From CAWCUU01 sp963798855 (GTDB lineage Bacteria; Gemmatimonadota; Gemmatimonadetes; Longimicrobiales; RSA9): a stretch of DNA of 64,000 nucleotides. The translations under genes and the position numbers were made by a program. Positions 15,941-24,375 of the stretch are shown here, piece by piece. Every line of letters begins with the position of its first letter. Within the stretch, counting starts at the first letter, position 1. The notes beneath the pieces were generated by a model that ran no database searches, was not told the origin of the DNA, and saw nothing but the letters and a program-made list of their open reading frames with translations. Where the stretch lies: contig CAWCUU010000001.1 of the NCBI GenBank assembly GCA_963798855.1, positions 1,240,001 to 1,304,000 on the forward strand, written 5' to 3'.

Positions 15941-17338
15941 ATGCTGAGCAAGCTGCGTAACTACTGGCGCACCGTACGGGAGAGCCTCTGGTTTCTGCCG
16001 GCCGTGCTCGCCGTCGCCGCCATCGTCCTGGCCGCGATCACGCTCGCGATCGACCGCGACCTCATCGACGGCGGACGCTCCCACCTGCTCATCTTCAGTG
16101 GCGGCGGCGACGGAGCGCGCGGCGTGCTCACCGCGATCGCCAGCGGCATCATCACCGTCACGGGCGTCGTCTTCTCCATCACCATCATCGCGCTGCAGCT
16201 CGCTTCCACTCAGTTCACGCCGCGCGTGCTGCGCAGCTTCATGTCCGACCGCGTGAATCAGCTCGTGCTCGGCGTGTTCATCGGCACGTTCACCTACACG
16301 TTGCTCGTGCTCCGCACCGTCATCTCCAGCACCGACGAGTACGAAGGCTTCGTGCCGAGCCTTTCCGTCACCGTCTCCGTCGCGCTCGCGCTGGTCAGCA
16401 TCGGCTTCCTCATCTTCTTCATCGACCACGCCGCGCAGTCCATTCAGGCGTCCCACGTGATCGAGCGCGTGCACCGCGAGACGCGCCGGCAGGTGGATCA
16501 CCTCTTTCCGACGGGCGTCGGCGAGGCAGGGAAGGCCGCCGCGGATGCCCCAGGCGCCCGCGCCGACCGCGACCGTGCCACCGCGCCGCCTCGCCCCGAG
16601 CTTCCCAACTCTGCGCCGGCACCGGTCGCCGTCGGGCATCGCGGATTCATCCAGGGTGTCGATGCGAGCGCGCTCATGAGGCTCGCCTCCGACCGCGACA
16701 TCGTCGTGCGCATGGAGCCCCGACTGGGGGACTACGTCCTGCCCGGTGAGGCCCTCGCTTCCGTCTGGCCCGCGGAGTCTCTCGACGCCGAGATTGCGGG
16801 CCGCATCCGCCAGGCCTTCGTCCTCGGGCGCGAGCGAACGCCCGTCCAGGACGTCGAGCGAGGCATCATCGAGCTCGTGGACATCGCGCTGAAGGCGCTC
16901 TCACCGAGCATCAACGATCCGACCACGGCAATGATCTGCATCGATCGCCTCGCCGATCTGCTCGTCGTGCTCGGCGATCGCGAGCCCCCGCCGCGCCACC
17001 GCTACGACGACGACGGCGCCCTTCGCCTCGTGCTGCCTCGCCCGGACTACGACGAGCTCGCCACGCTCGCACTGGCTCAGATCCGGCACTTCGCTGCCGG
17101 ACAGCCCGCGGTGATCGAGCACCTGCTCCGCATGATCGGACGCATGGGGGCGCTGGTCGTCCCGGCACGCAGGGCGCCGCTCCACGGCGAGGCCGAGGCC
17201 GCGCTGGCAGGCGCGCGCCGCGCGATACAGGAGCCACGCGACCTCGCCCGCGTCGAGGCTGCCGCGCGAATCGCGCTCGACGCCACCACGGATGTGGCGT
17301 CCTCTTTTAAGGACAGCGCGCGAACCGGCCGCGCCTGA
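15941..17338 (+). CDS. DUF2254 membrane protein
   Basis: A 465-residue protein with about four transmembrane segments in the first 170 residues (FLPAVLAVAAIVLAAITLAI, ITVTGVVFSITIIALQLAS, LVLGVFIGTFTYTLLVL, VALALVSIGFLIFFID) followed by a soluble C-terminal domain. The FTPRVLRSFMSDR phrase after helix 2 and ALSPSINDPTTAM near residue 325 are hallmarks of DUF2254. A proline/alanine-rich insertion of about 45 residues follows VDHLFP. Function is unknown in all members. Confidence 0.88.
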   Translation: MLSKLRNYWRTVRESLWFLPAVLAVAAIVLAAITLAIDRDLIDGGRSHLLIFSGGGDGARGVLTAIASGIITVTGVVFSITIIALQLASTQFTPRVLRSFMSDRVNQLVLGVFIGTFTYTLLVLRTVISSTDEYEGFVPSLSVTVSVALALVSIGFLIFFIDHAAQSIQASHVIERVHRETRRQVDHLFPTGVGEAGKAAADAPGARADRDRATAPPRPELPNSAPAPVAVGHRGFIQGVDASALMRLASDRDIVVRMEPRLGDYVLPGEALASVWPAESLDAEIAGRIRQAFVLGRERTPVQDVERGIIELVDIALKALSPSINDPTTAMICIDRLADLLVVLGDREPPPRHRYDDDGALRLVLPRPDYDELATLALAQIRHFAAGQPAVIEHLLRMIGRMGALVVPARRAPLHGEAEAALAGARRAIQEPRDLARVEAAARIALDATTDVASSFKDSARTGRA

Positions 17339-17354
17339 GCCCGCTGCCGGCGCT

Positions 17355-17523
17355 GTGTCGCTCTGTTCGCGGGAAGTGTTGGTGCCCCCGTGCGGGCGGC
17401 GGGATCGCGGCGACGACCTCCTGCGGTTAGCCCCTTTGCGCTGCGCGGGCAGCTGGAGCAGCGGCGTCGGATCGGTGCCGTTCGTCCCGGCTTTCAACAT
17501 TACCCGCGAACAGAGCGACATAC
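17355..17523. mobile_element. MITE-like element with terminal inverted repeats
   Basis: The left end (17355-17384) reads gtgtcgctctgttcgcggga then agtgttggtg; the right end (17492-17523) is the inverted form, with acccgcgaacagagcgacat. It is the same family as 7794-7987 but shorter (169 bp) and with a different interior, so family identity is in the ends. It lies between the DUF2254 gene and the lytic transglycosylase. The rest of the gap 17339-17750 shows nothing else I recognise. Confidence 0.8.
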
Positions 17524-17750
17524 GCTCCCGAGAGCACCGCCGCGCGCTCCTTCCAGCGCGGCCGCCGCGCCGACCCCCGTCCCCCGCAGAAATGTCTGCG
17601 GCCCGATCGGCTATCGACCGCGGCGTCGCGGAGTGGAACCAACTCCAAGGGCGTGAATGAGTTGCGATGATGACCCAGCCGCACGGTGCTTGCATTCGGA
17701 TTCGCCCGGGGGAGCTCGAAAATCGAAGATGCAGCGCGGGGAGGCCAGGC

Positions 17751-18846
17751 ATGACGCGAGACGACCAGCACCGCCGCGACCAGGACCGGAACACGGTGCG
17801 TCCCGGCGAGGACCGGAACGAGGTGCATCCCGGCGAGGAACGGTCGGGCGAGCGCTCGCGGGGTACGCGCTCTCGCCTCGCGATCGCGTTCGGGCTCGCG
17901 GCTGCGTCCGCCGGCGCTGCGGTGCTCGGCGCCTTCGCGCGACCGCGCCCGACGAAGGCACCCGAGACCGACCGCGCGACTCCGCCGGAGCCGGCGTCCG
18001 GCGTCGACCCGTCGACGAGCCGCGCGTCGTGGGATCTGCCGACCGTGAAGAACGATCGCGTGGACTTCTTCATCGAGTTCCTGATGGGCAAGAACCACGA
18101 CAAGACGCAGAAGTGGCTGGAGCGGGTCGGCCGCTACGCCCCAATGATCCGCCAGAAGCTGGCGGAGCGGGGCATGCCGCAGGATCTGCTGTACCTGGCG
18201 ATCATCGAGAGCGGTCTGGATCCGAACGCGTACTCGAGCGCCGAATGCGGCGGGGATGTGGCAGTTCATCGCGCCGACGGCTGAGCGCTACGGCCTCGAG
18301 GTCTCGGACTACGTGGACGAGCGGCGAGACCCCGTCGCGGCCACCGACGCCGCGCTCGACTACCTGAGTGAGCTGCACGACCGCTTCGGCGGCGACTGGT
18401 ACCTCGCCGCCGCCGGCTACAACACGGGTGAGCACCGGGTCGAGCGGGTCCTCGGCGATCGCGCATCCGCAGCCGGCCCGTCCGGCGCGGAGTCGCTGTT
18501 CTGGAAGATCATGCCGGACCTGCCGCAGGAGACGCGCGACTACGTCCCCGTCATGCTCGCCATGGGCTACATCGCGAAGCAGCCCGCGAAGTACGGCTTC
18601 GAGGACGTGCGGCCCGAGTCGAAGCTGAGCTTCGACGAGGTCAGGGTGCCGGGCGGCACCGAGCTGTCGCGGGTCGCCTCTGCGGCCGGCGTGGACCCCA
18701 CCAGCGTCGACGAGCTGAACCCGCAGCTGGTCCGCAGGACGACGCCGCCCGGCCGGGACTGGCTCGTCCGCGTCCCCGTCGGCACGCAGCAGCTCGTCGC
18801 CGCGGCGTTCGCGACCGACCCCTCCGCCGCCTCGTACGCCGACTGA
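17751..18846 (+). pseudogene. MltD-like lytic transglycosylase with LysM, split by a one-base frameshift
   Basis: The first frame gives a charged N-terminus, one membrane anchor (IAFGLAAASAGAAVLGAFA) and the start of an SLT-like domain ending LLYLAIIESGLDPNAYSSAE; the glutamate in IESGL is the expected catalytic acid. The frame is then lost. From 18256 another frame continues GMWQFIAPTAERYGLEVSDY, AAAGYNTGEHRVERVL and a C-terminal LysM-like segment (VPGGTELSRVASAAG, then VDELNPQL). Removing the t at 18246 joins them as S-S-A-E-A-A-G-M-W-Q-F, exactly the family motif. ATG at 17751 has ggggagg upstream. The protein would cut peptidoglycan strands. Whether the frameshift is real or a sequence error cannot be told here. 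Confidence 0.85.
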
Positions 18847-18913
18847 CCTCGCCTTGAAGGCGCGCCGCCGCGCCGCCATACTTCGCGCGGCTTCGCGCGG
18901 CGCGCGCAGTCGG

Positions 18914-19010
18914 GGGGGCGGTTGTCGGCTGGTGCCGGCCGCGGGCTTCAAACCCGTCGGGCCTGGCTAAACCCCGGGTTGGTGAGTTCGATTCTCACAC
19001 GCTCCCGCCA
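18914..19010 (+). tRNA. selC: tRNA-Sec (anticodon TCA)
   Basis: A 97-base selenocysteine tRNA can be folded by eye. The D-arm has the diagnostic six-base-pair stem gtcggc/gccggc with a tggt loop. The anticodon loop is cttcaaa with anticodon TCA. A long variable arm follows (about 18958-18980). The T-arm is gtgag-ttcgatt-ctcac, and the 3' end carries an encoded CCA (19008-19010) after discriminator G. The acceptor stem pairs ggggg-cg with cgctccc (one G-U). The 5' end lies in a run of seven G, so it is uncertain by a base or two. Confidence 0.93.
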
Positions 19011-19094
19011 GCGCCGCGCGCACCTGTTTCCGACGCGCGCACGCGCCTACATTCGAGGCACCGCCATACCCTCCCGTTGCGCCGGAGACCCAGA

Positions 19095-19970
19095 ATGAGT
19101 CGACCCTTTCCACGCCCAATGTCGGCGGGCGAGGTCCTGGACATGGCGTTCCAGGTATACCGCAGGCAGTTCCTCGCGCTCTTCCTCACGACCGCCGTCA
19201 GCATGCTGCCGTTCATGATCCTGTGGACGGCGATCGGTGCGTACGCCGGCGAGGCGACCGCGCCGGTCGGCGCGATGATGGCGCTGCTGCTGGTCGTCAC
19301 ACTGCCGTTCACGCTGATCGTCTGGGCGGCGCTCGCGACCCTGGTCGAGCGCGGGCTCGCGGGTGAGAGCGTGTCGATCGGCGCGGCGCTCGGCGCGGGA
19401 GTGCGGCGCCTGCTCCCGATGGTCGGGATGATCCTGATCGTCTACCTGCTGCTGATGATCACGTTCGGAGTGCTGGTCCTCGGCGTCAGCGTTCTGAGCG
19501 CCGTCGTTGCCGGTGTCGGCGGCCCGATCGCGGGTGGAGCGGTCGGCATCGTCCTCGGCGTCGCCTGCGGCATCTCGATCGCGATCTGGTGGGGCGCCCT
19601 CGCCTTCATCGCGGTGCCGGCCCAGGTCATCGAGAAACTCGGCCCGGTCGCGACGCTCAAGCGGACGAACGCGCTGCTGCGCGGCGGGCGCCTGCGCACG
19701 GGCGGGATCGCGATCGTCGCCTGGCTGATCGTCGCGATTCCGACCTTCGCCGTCGTGATCGCCGGAATCGGGTTCGCCGCGGCCGGCTCCGATCCGACCG
19801 CAGCTCTCACGAACGCGGGGCCCATGCTGAACGGCGTCACGCTCATCCTGAGCGCGCTCACCACGCCGTACTTCATCGCCTGCGCCGTCGTCGCCTACTT
19901 CGACCGGCGCGCCCGCGCGGAGGGCTACGACCTGGAGCTCGCGTCGCAGGCGCTCGCGCCCGCGAGCTGA
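19095..19970 (+). CDS. Polytopic membrane protein (glycerophosphodiesterase-membrane-domain-like)
   Basis: A 291-residue protein with about six hydrophobic helices. It begins with the phrase RPMSAGEVLDMAFQVYRRQF, typical of bacterial membrane proteins annotated as glycerophosphoryl diester phosphodiesterase membrane domain or DUF975-like. WGALAFIAVPAQVIEKLGPV followed by LKRTNALLRG matches the conserved motif that follows helix 4 in this group. ATG at 19095 has ggag seven bases upstream. It leads the DUF4129-DUF4350-MoxR-DUF58 gene set on the same strand and probably belongs to that operon. Function unknown. Confidence 0.8.
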   Translation: MSRPFPRPMSAGEVLDMAFQVYRRQFLALFLTTAVSMLPFMILWTAIGAYAGEATAPVGAMMALLLVVTLPFTLIVWAALATLVERGLAGESVSIGAALGAGVRRLLPMVGMILIVYLLLMITFGVLVLGVSVLSAVVAGVGGPIAGGAVGIVLGVACGISIAIWWGALAFIAVPAQVIEKLGPVATLKRTNALLRGGRLRTGGIAIVAWLIVAIPTFAVVIAGIGFAAAGSDPTAALTNAGPMLNGVTLILSALTTPYFIACAVVAYFDRRARAEGYDLELASQALAPAS

Positions 19971-19973
19971 CGG

Positions 19974-20618
19974 ATGCAGGCGACGCCGCCGAGCCCGGAG
20001 GCGGTCGACAGCGCGCTGCGCGTCGTCCTCGCGCGGCCGGAGTTCGCCACTCCGACCCGTTCGCCGCTCAGCCGCTGGATCGGCTCGGCGTGGGAGCGTC
20101 TCGGCGACTGGATCGGGCGGCTGATCGCCTGGCTCTTCCCGCACTTGGATGCCGCCGGGATGCTCGGGCCGACGGCCTGGCGCATCGTGCTCGTGCTGCT
20201 CGGCGGCGTGGGTGTGCTGCTGCTCTGGTACCTCGGCCGCCGGGGCCTCGCCCTGTGGCGCCGCCGGGCCCGGCGGAGAAGGGGCGGCGAGGCCCTCGAG
20301 CCCGGCGCGCCGGCTTCGAGCGCCGAGTGGGAAGCCCGCTCCGCCGCCGCGGAGCGCGCCGGCCGCTGGAGGGAAGCGGCGATCGCCCTCTACTTCGCCG
20401 TCGTACACCGCCTCTCCCGCGCCGGCGCGATCGCGTACGACGCTTCGAAGACTCCCGGCGACTACCGGCGCGAGGCGCGCCGTGTCCCGTCGCTCGCGCG
20501 ATCCGTCGACGCGTTCGTGCGCGCGTACGAGCCGCTCGCGTTCGGCCGCCGCACGGCGGACGCGAGCGCCTTCGGACGTTTGAAGGAGCTGGCCCGCGGC
20601 CTCGGCGCGAATGGCTGA
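19974..20618 (+). CDS. DUF4129 domain membrane protein
   Basis: A 214-residue protein. It has one central transmembrane helix (residues 68-87, AWRIVLVLLGGVGVLLLWYL) and a C-terminal DUF4129 helical domain: AAERAGRWREAAIALYFAVV, then DASKTPGDYRREAR and YEPLAFGRR, the usual T-x-x-E/D-y-R and Y-x-x-x-x-y-G elements. It is predicted to act with the neighbouring MoxR ATPase and DUF58 protein in a membrane-associated complex of unknown role (context inference). Its stop overlaps the next start by eight bases. Confidence 0.88.
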   Translation: MQATPPSPEAVDSALRVVLARPEFATPTRSPLSRWIGSAWERLGDWIGRLIAWLFPHLDAAGMLGPTAWRIVLVLLGGVGVLLLWYLGRRGLALWRRRARRRRGGEALEPGAPASSAEWEARSAAAERAGRWREAAIALYFAVVHRLSRAGAIAYDASKTPGDYRREARRVPSLARSVDAFVRAYEPLAFGRRTADASAFGRLKELARGLGANG

Positions 20619-21903
20619 GCCGGCAGGGGCCGCGCCGCGATCGACGAGCCACGCTCGCGAGTGGCTGCTCGCGGGACTCGTCACCGTCGCCATCCTCGCC
20701 ATCGCCCGGCTCGGCGCTCCTCCCGCCGGCTCGTCCCGTGCGCCCCCGGATCTCTCGACGCTGCGATCCTCCGGCGGCGGGGCCCGTGCGCTGGATCTGA
20801 CGCTGAACGCGCTCGGCATTCCGACCGCTCGCAGGCTGACGCCGCTCGCCGACGCGGACCCGATCGTCGGCCCTCTCGCGCTGCTCGCGCCGACTCAGCC
20901 CCTGAGCCCGCGGGAGGTGGAGGCGCTCGGTGGCTGGATCGAGGGCGGCGGCACGCTGCTCTACGTCGCGCGCCCTGGCGACCCCGTCGCGACGATGCTC
21001 CGGCTGCACCTCATCCCGCTGCCGCCGGACTCGACCGAGAGCCTCGACAGCGTGGCGTTGCGCCCATGGCCGGCGTGGCTCGCGCGCCGGACCGCGACGC
21101 CGACCGATCATCCGTGGACCGCCGGGCTCGGTCCCGTGCACGGATTCCACTGGGCGATCGTGCCCGCGCAGGGCACCAATGCGACGCCGCTGCTCCAGGT
21201 GCCCGCGCGGCCGGCCGGCGGAGCGGCCGCTCCGCCGGCGTCAGCAGCGCGGTCGCGGCGACAGCGGCCTGCCGCGCGGCGCTGGCTCTCCGTCGCCCTC
21301 GAAATCCGCCGCGGCCGAGGCCGCGTCCTCGCGATCAGCGATCCGGGGCCGCTCGCCAATCGCGAGATCCTGTCGGACGGACTCGCACCGCTCTTCGTGC
21401 GCGCGGCGGCGGACTTCCTCGCCGCCGCCGGTGCGGACACGCTGCGCTTCGACGAGTATCATCACGGGGCCAGGGGAGCCAGCGTGCCGTCGGCGGTCGC
21501 CGCTTTCCTCGGGCGCACGCGGCCGGGCCACGTGCTCGTGCAGCTCTCGGCCGTCGCGCTGCTCGCTCTGCTGGCGGCCGCGATCCGTTTCGGTGCACCG
21601 GTCGCGCTGCCGGCCGCCCGCCGGTCGGCGCTGGAGCACGTGGACGCGCTGGCCCGCGCGTACGCCGGCGCGGACGTGCGGCGTCGCGGACGGCTGCTGC
21701 TGATGGCGGGGCTCGCCCGGCGGCTGGGCCGCGTGGCACCGGCCGACGACGAGGAGGCGGTCGCGCTGGTGTCGCGCCTCTCGGCTTCGCGGCTGGAGGC
21801 GTCAGCCACGGCGCGTGCGCTCTCCGACGCGATCCGCGACGACGCCCCGCCGGCGACCGTCGCGGCTCACGTCGACCGACTCATGACCGAGCTGAGGCAA
21901 TGA
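20611..21903 (+). CDS. DUF4350 domain membrane protein
   Basis: A 430-residue protein with an N-terminal helix (residues 18-36), a lumenal/periplasmic DUF4350 domain and a second helix near residue 310 (VQLSAVALLALLAAAIRFGA). The segments GGARALDLTLNALGIPTAR, LLAPTQPLSPREVEALGGWI and EGGGTLLYVA match the S-x-G-a-x-a-l and E-x-G-G-x-l/v blocks of the family. The late phrase RFDEYHHG is also typical. It lies between the DUF4129 and MoxR genes, overlapping both. Confidence 0.86.
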   Translation: MAEPAGAAPRSTSHAREWLLAGLVTVAILAIARLGAPPAGSSRAPPDLSTLRSSGGGARALDLTLNALGIPTARRLTPLADADPIVGPLALLAPTQPLSPREVEALGGWIEGGGTLLYVARPGDPVATMLRLHLIPLPPDSTESLDSVALRPWPAWLARRTATPTDHPWTAGLGPVHGFHWAIVPAQGTNATPLLQVPARPAGGAAAPPASAARSRRQRPAARRWLSVALEIRRGRGRVLAISDPGPLANREILSDGLAPLFVRAAADFLAAAGADTLRFDEYHHGARGASVPSAVAAFLGRTRPGHVLVQLSAVALLALLAAAIRFGAPVALPAARRSALEHVDALARAYAGADVRRRGRLLLMAGLARRLGRVAPADDEEAVALVSRLSASRLEASATARALSDAIRDDAPPATVAAHVDRLMTELRQ

Positions 21904-22832
21904 ACGAGATCCTGCGCGTGGTCGGCGCCGTCGTGCTTGGCCAGGAGGATGTGCTGCGGCAGATGCTCGTGGCCGTGCTCGCTGGCGGCCACGCACTGCT
22001 GGAGGGCGTGCCCGGCACGGCCAAGACGCTCGCCGTCCGCGCGCTCGCCCGCGCGCTCGACCTGCGCTTCGGCCGCGTGCAGTTCACGCCCGACCTCATG
22101 CCGAACGACCTGACCGGCGTCGGCGTGCTCGACGCCTCGCGCCAGAGCTTCGTCTACCGAGCGGGCCCGATCTTCACGGACCTGCTTCTAGCCGACGAGA
22201 TCAACCGCGCGCCGGCGAAGACCCAGTCCGCGCTGCTCGAGGCGATGCAGGAGCGGCAGGTCACGGTGGACGGAGAGAGCCGGCCGCTGCCTGCCGCCTT
22301 CACCGTGCTCGCTACGCAGAACCCGCTCGAGTACGAGGGTACCTATCCTCTGCCCGAGGCGCAGCTCGACCGTTTCCTGCTCAAGATCGACGTCGGCTAT
22401 CCGGACGAGGCCGCCGAGCGCGCCGTGCTGGACCGCTACGCCGAGGGCTTCAACGCCGAGCGCGCCGACAGCTTCGGCATCGAGCCCGTCATCTCGGGCG
22501 ACGCGCTTGCCACCCTGCGTCGCGACGTCGAGAGCACGCACGTCGAGCCGGCCGTCCGCGACTACATCACCCGCATCGTCCGGGCGACCCGGGAGGAGCC
22601 CGGCTTCGCCGTCGGCGCGAGCCCTCGCGCAGGCGTGGCGCTCTTCCTCGCCTCGCGCGCCGCCGCGCGCATCGAGGGCCGCGACTTCGTCACCCCGGAC
22701 GACGTCAAGGATCTCGCCCGGCCCGTGCTCCGTCACCGCATCCTGCTCACGCCGGAGGCGGAGGTCGAGGCTGTCTCCGTGGACGACCGCCTCGGCCGCC
22801 TGCTCGAACGCGTTCCCGCACCACGGACCTGA
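21900..22832 (+). CDS. MoxR-family AAA+ ATPase
   Basis: A 310-residue MoxR ATPase of typical length. It has Walker A EGVPGTAKT, the F-T-P-D-L-M-P-x-D substrate loop, Walker B LLADEINRAPAKTQSALLEA, sensor 1 FTVLATQNPLEYEGTYPLPE with A-Q-L-D-R-F, and a lid domain ending VGASPRAGVAL. ATG at 21900 overlaps the DUF4350 stop by four bases. MoxR proteins act as chaperone-like ATPases, usually with DUF58/VWA partners such as the next gene. Confidence 0.95.
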   Translation: MNEILRVVGAVVLGQEDVLRQMLVAVLAGGHALLEGVPGTAKTLAVRALARALDLRFGRVQFTPDLMPNDLTGVGVLDASRQSFVYRAGPIFTDLLLADEINRAPAKTQSALLEAMQERQVTVDGESRPLPAAFTVLATQNPLEYEGTYPLPEAQLDRFLLKIDVGYPDEAAERAVLDRYAEGFNAERADSFGIEPVISGDALATLRRDVESTHVEPAVRDYITRIVRATREEPGFAVGASPRAGVALFLASRAAARIEGRDFVTPDDVKDLARPVLRHRILLTPEAEVEAVSVDDRLGRLLERVPAPRT

Positions 22833-24118
22833 CCCTGCCGCTCCCGACCCGCCGGCTGCTCGCGCTTCTCGCGCTCGCGGCGGCCGGCCTGTTCGCCGGC
22901 GCGCGCGCCGGCCTCGCGCTCGACGCCGTCGTCCTCGTGCTCGCGGTGATCGACGGCACGATCGCGGCCGGACGGCTGCCGCGCGTGCGGCGGCGGGCGC
23001 CGCCACGCGTCGCTCTTGGGGAGAGCGCCCTCGTCGAGCTGAGCCTCGCCGGCGGCGTCCGCGGCATGGCCGTCCGCATGACCGACGATCTCTCGCCCGG
23101 CCTCGAGCGGACGCAGGGCGACGTCGTCGCCGCGACGCTGCACGGCGCGCCGGCCCGCGTCGCGTACGAGGTCCGTGCCGTCGGCCGCGGGACCGCGCAC
23201 CTCGGGCCGCTGCACCTGCGTGCCCGGGGTCCGCTCGGCCTCGTCTGGTGGCAGGCGCGCCTGCCCCGGACGGACGCGATCCGCGTCGTGCCCGGCGTCC
23301 TCGAGCTGCGCCGGCTGCGCCTGCACGGGATCCGCGACCGGCTCCGCCGCGCGGGTCTGAGGCGCACGCGCCAGCGGGGTGAAGGTCGCACCTTCGAGAG
23401 CCTGCGCGACTACGTGCCCGGCGACGACCCGCGCACGCTCGACTGGAAGGCGACCGCGCGCCACGGCGAGCTGCTCGTCCGCCAGTACGAGGCCGAGCGC
23501 AGCCAGAACGTCGTGCTCGCGATCGACGCCGGCCGCCTCATGTCCGAGGCGATCGGCGGCGCCACCCGCCTCGACCACGCCCTTTCCGCAGCGCTCCTGC
23601 TCGCCGACGTCGCCGCCGCCCACGGCGACAGGGTCGGCATGTTCGCCTTCGCCGACACCGTACAGCGCTTCCTGCCACCCTCCCGCGTCTCGCTGGCCGG
23701 TCTCGCCAATGCACTCGCCGGCGTCGCCGCCCGCCCCGTCGAGTCGAGCTATCCCCTCGCGTTCGCGTTCCTCGCCCGCCACCTGCGCCGCCGATCGCTG
23801 CTCGTCGTCTTCACCGAAATCGTCGACGCCAATGCCTCCGACGCGCTCGTGGACCAGCTCGCCCGCGCCGCGCGCCACCACCTCTGCATCGCCGTCGCGC
23901 TCCGCAACCCCGGCCTCGATGAGCGCGCCAACGCGCCCGCCACTTCCGAGGAGGAGACCTGGGTCCGCATCGCCGCGGAGGAGATGCTGCAGGGAAGGGC
24001 CCTCGCCGTCGCCCGCATGCGCCGCGCCGGCGCCCTCGTCATCGACGTAGGCCCCGAAGCCGCCGTCGCCGAGCTCGTGGATCGCTACCTGGAAGTTAAA
24101 TACCGCGGTCGCCTATAA
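22829..24118 (+). CDS. DUF58 domain protein
   Basis: DUF58 proteins have two N-terminal helices followed by a DUF58/VWA-like domain. Here the domain is clear: GEGRTFESLRDYVPGDDPRT, then LDWKATARHGELLVRQYEAE, and later VVLAIDAGRLM with the MIDAS-like D-x-G. The first conventional start is GTG at 22937 (393 residues), but that removes the first helix. The frame upstream, LLALLALAAAGLFAGA, is open and hydrophobic back to a CTG at 22829 that overlaps the MoxR stop (CTGA), matching the overlaps seen through this operon. I therefore favour a CTG start (429 residues), with low certainty on the start itself. The gene is convergent with the RDD-SpoIIM gene. Confidence 0.85.
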   Translation: MTLPLPTRRLLALLALAAAGLFAGARAGLALDAVVLVLAVIDGTIAAGRLPRVRRRAPPRVALGESALVELSLAGGVRGMAVRMTDDLSPGLERTQGDVVAATLHGAPARVAYEVRAVGRGTAHLGPLHLRARGPLGLVWWQARLPRTDAIRVVPGVLELRRLRLHGIRDRLRRAGLRRTRQRGEGRTFESLRDYVPGDDPRTLDWKATARHGELLVRQYEAERSQNVVLAIDAGRLMSEAIGGATRLDHALSAALLLADVAAAHGDRVGMFAFADTVQRFLPPSRVSLAGLANALAGVAARPVESSYPLAFAFLARHLRRRSLLVVFTEIVDANASDALVDQLARAARHHLCIAVALRNPGLDERANAPATSEEETWVRIAAEEMLQGRALAVARMRRAGALVIDVGPEAAVAELVDRYLEVKYRGRL

Positions 24119-24120
24119 CC

Positions 24121-24375
24121 CCGCCGAAGGCACCCCCCCCGCGAAGCGCCCCCCGCGAAGCGGCGCCCCCGGCGAAGCCACGGCGCCCCGCCGTCAGGCG
24201 GCGCCCCCGCCGCCAGGCGGCCCCGCGAAGCGGCGCCCCGGCGAAGCCACGGCGCCCCGCCGTCAGGCGGCGCCCCGCGAAGCGGCGCCCCGGCGCCCCG
24301 CGCCGGCAGGGTAAGCGGCGCCCCGGCGCCCCGCGCCGGCAGGGTAAGCGGCGCCCCGGCGCCCAGCGCCGGCCA
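24121..24375. repeat. GC-rich mini-hairpin array (P1)
   Basis: Short palindromes such as gcgaagc, ggcgaagcc and gccgtcaggc alternate with cccc runs, and an exact 33-bp unit (gcgccccgcgccggcagggt and following bases) is repeated near 24290-24360. The array fills the space between the convergent DUF58 and SpoIIM genes and forms the last ~35 codons of the latter. See the array findings. Confidence 0.85.
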
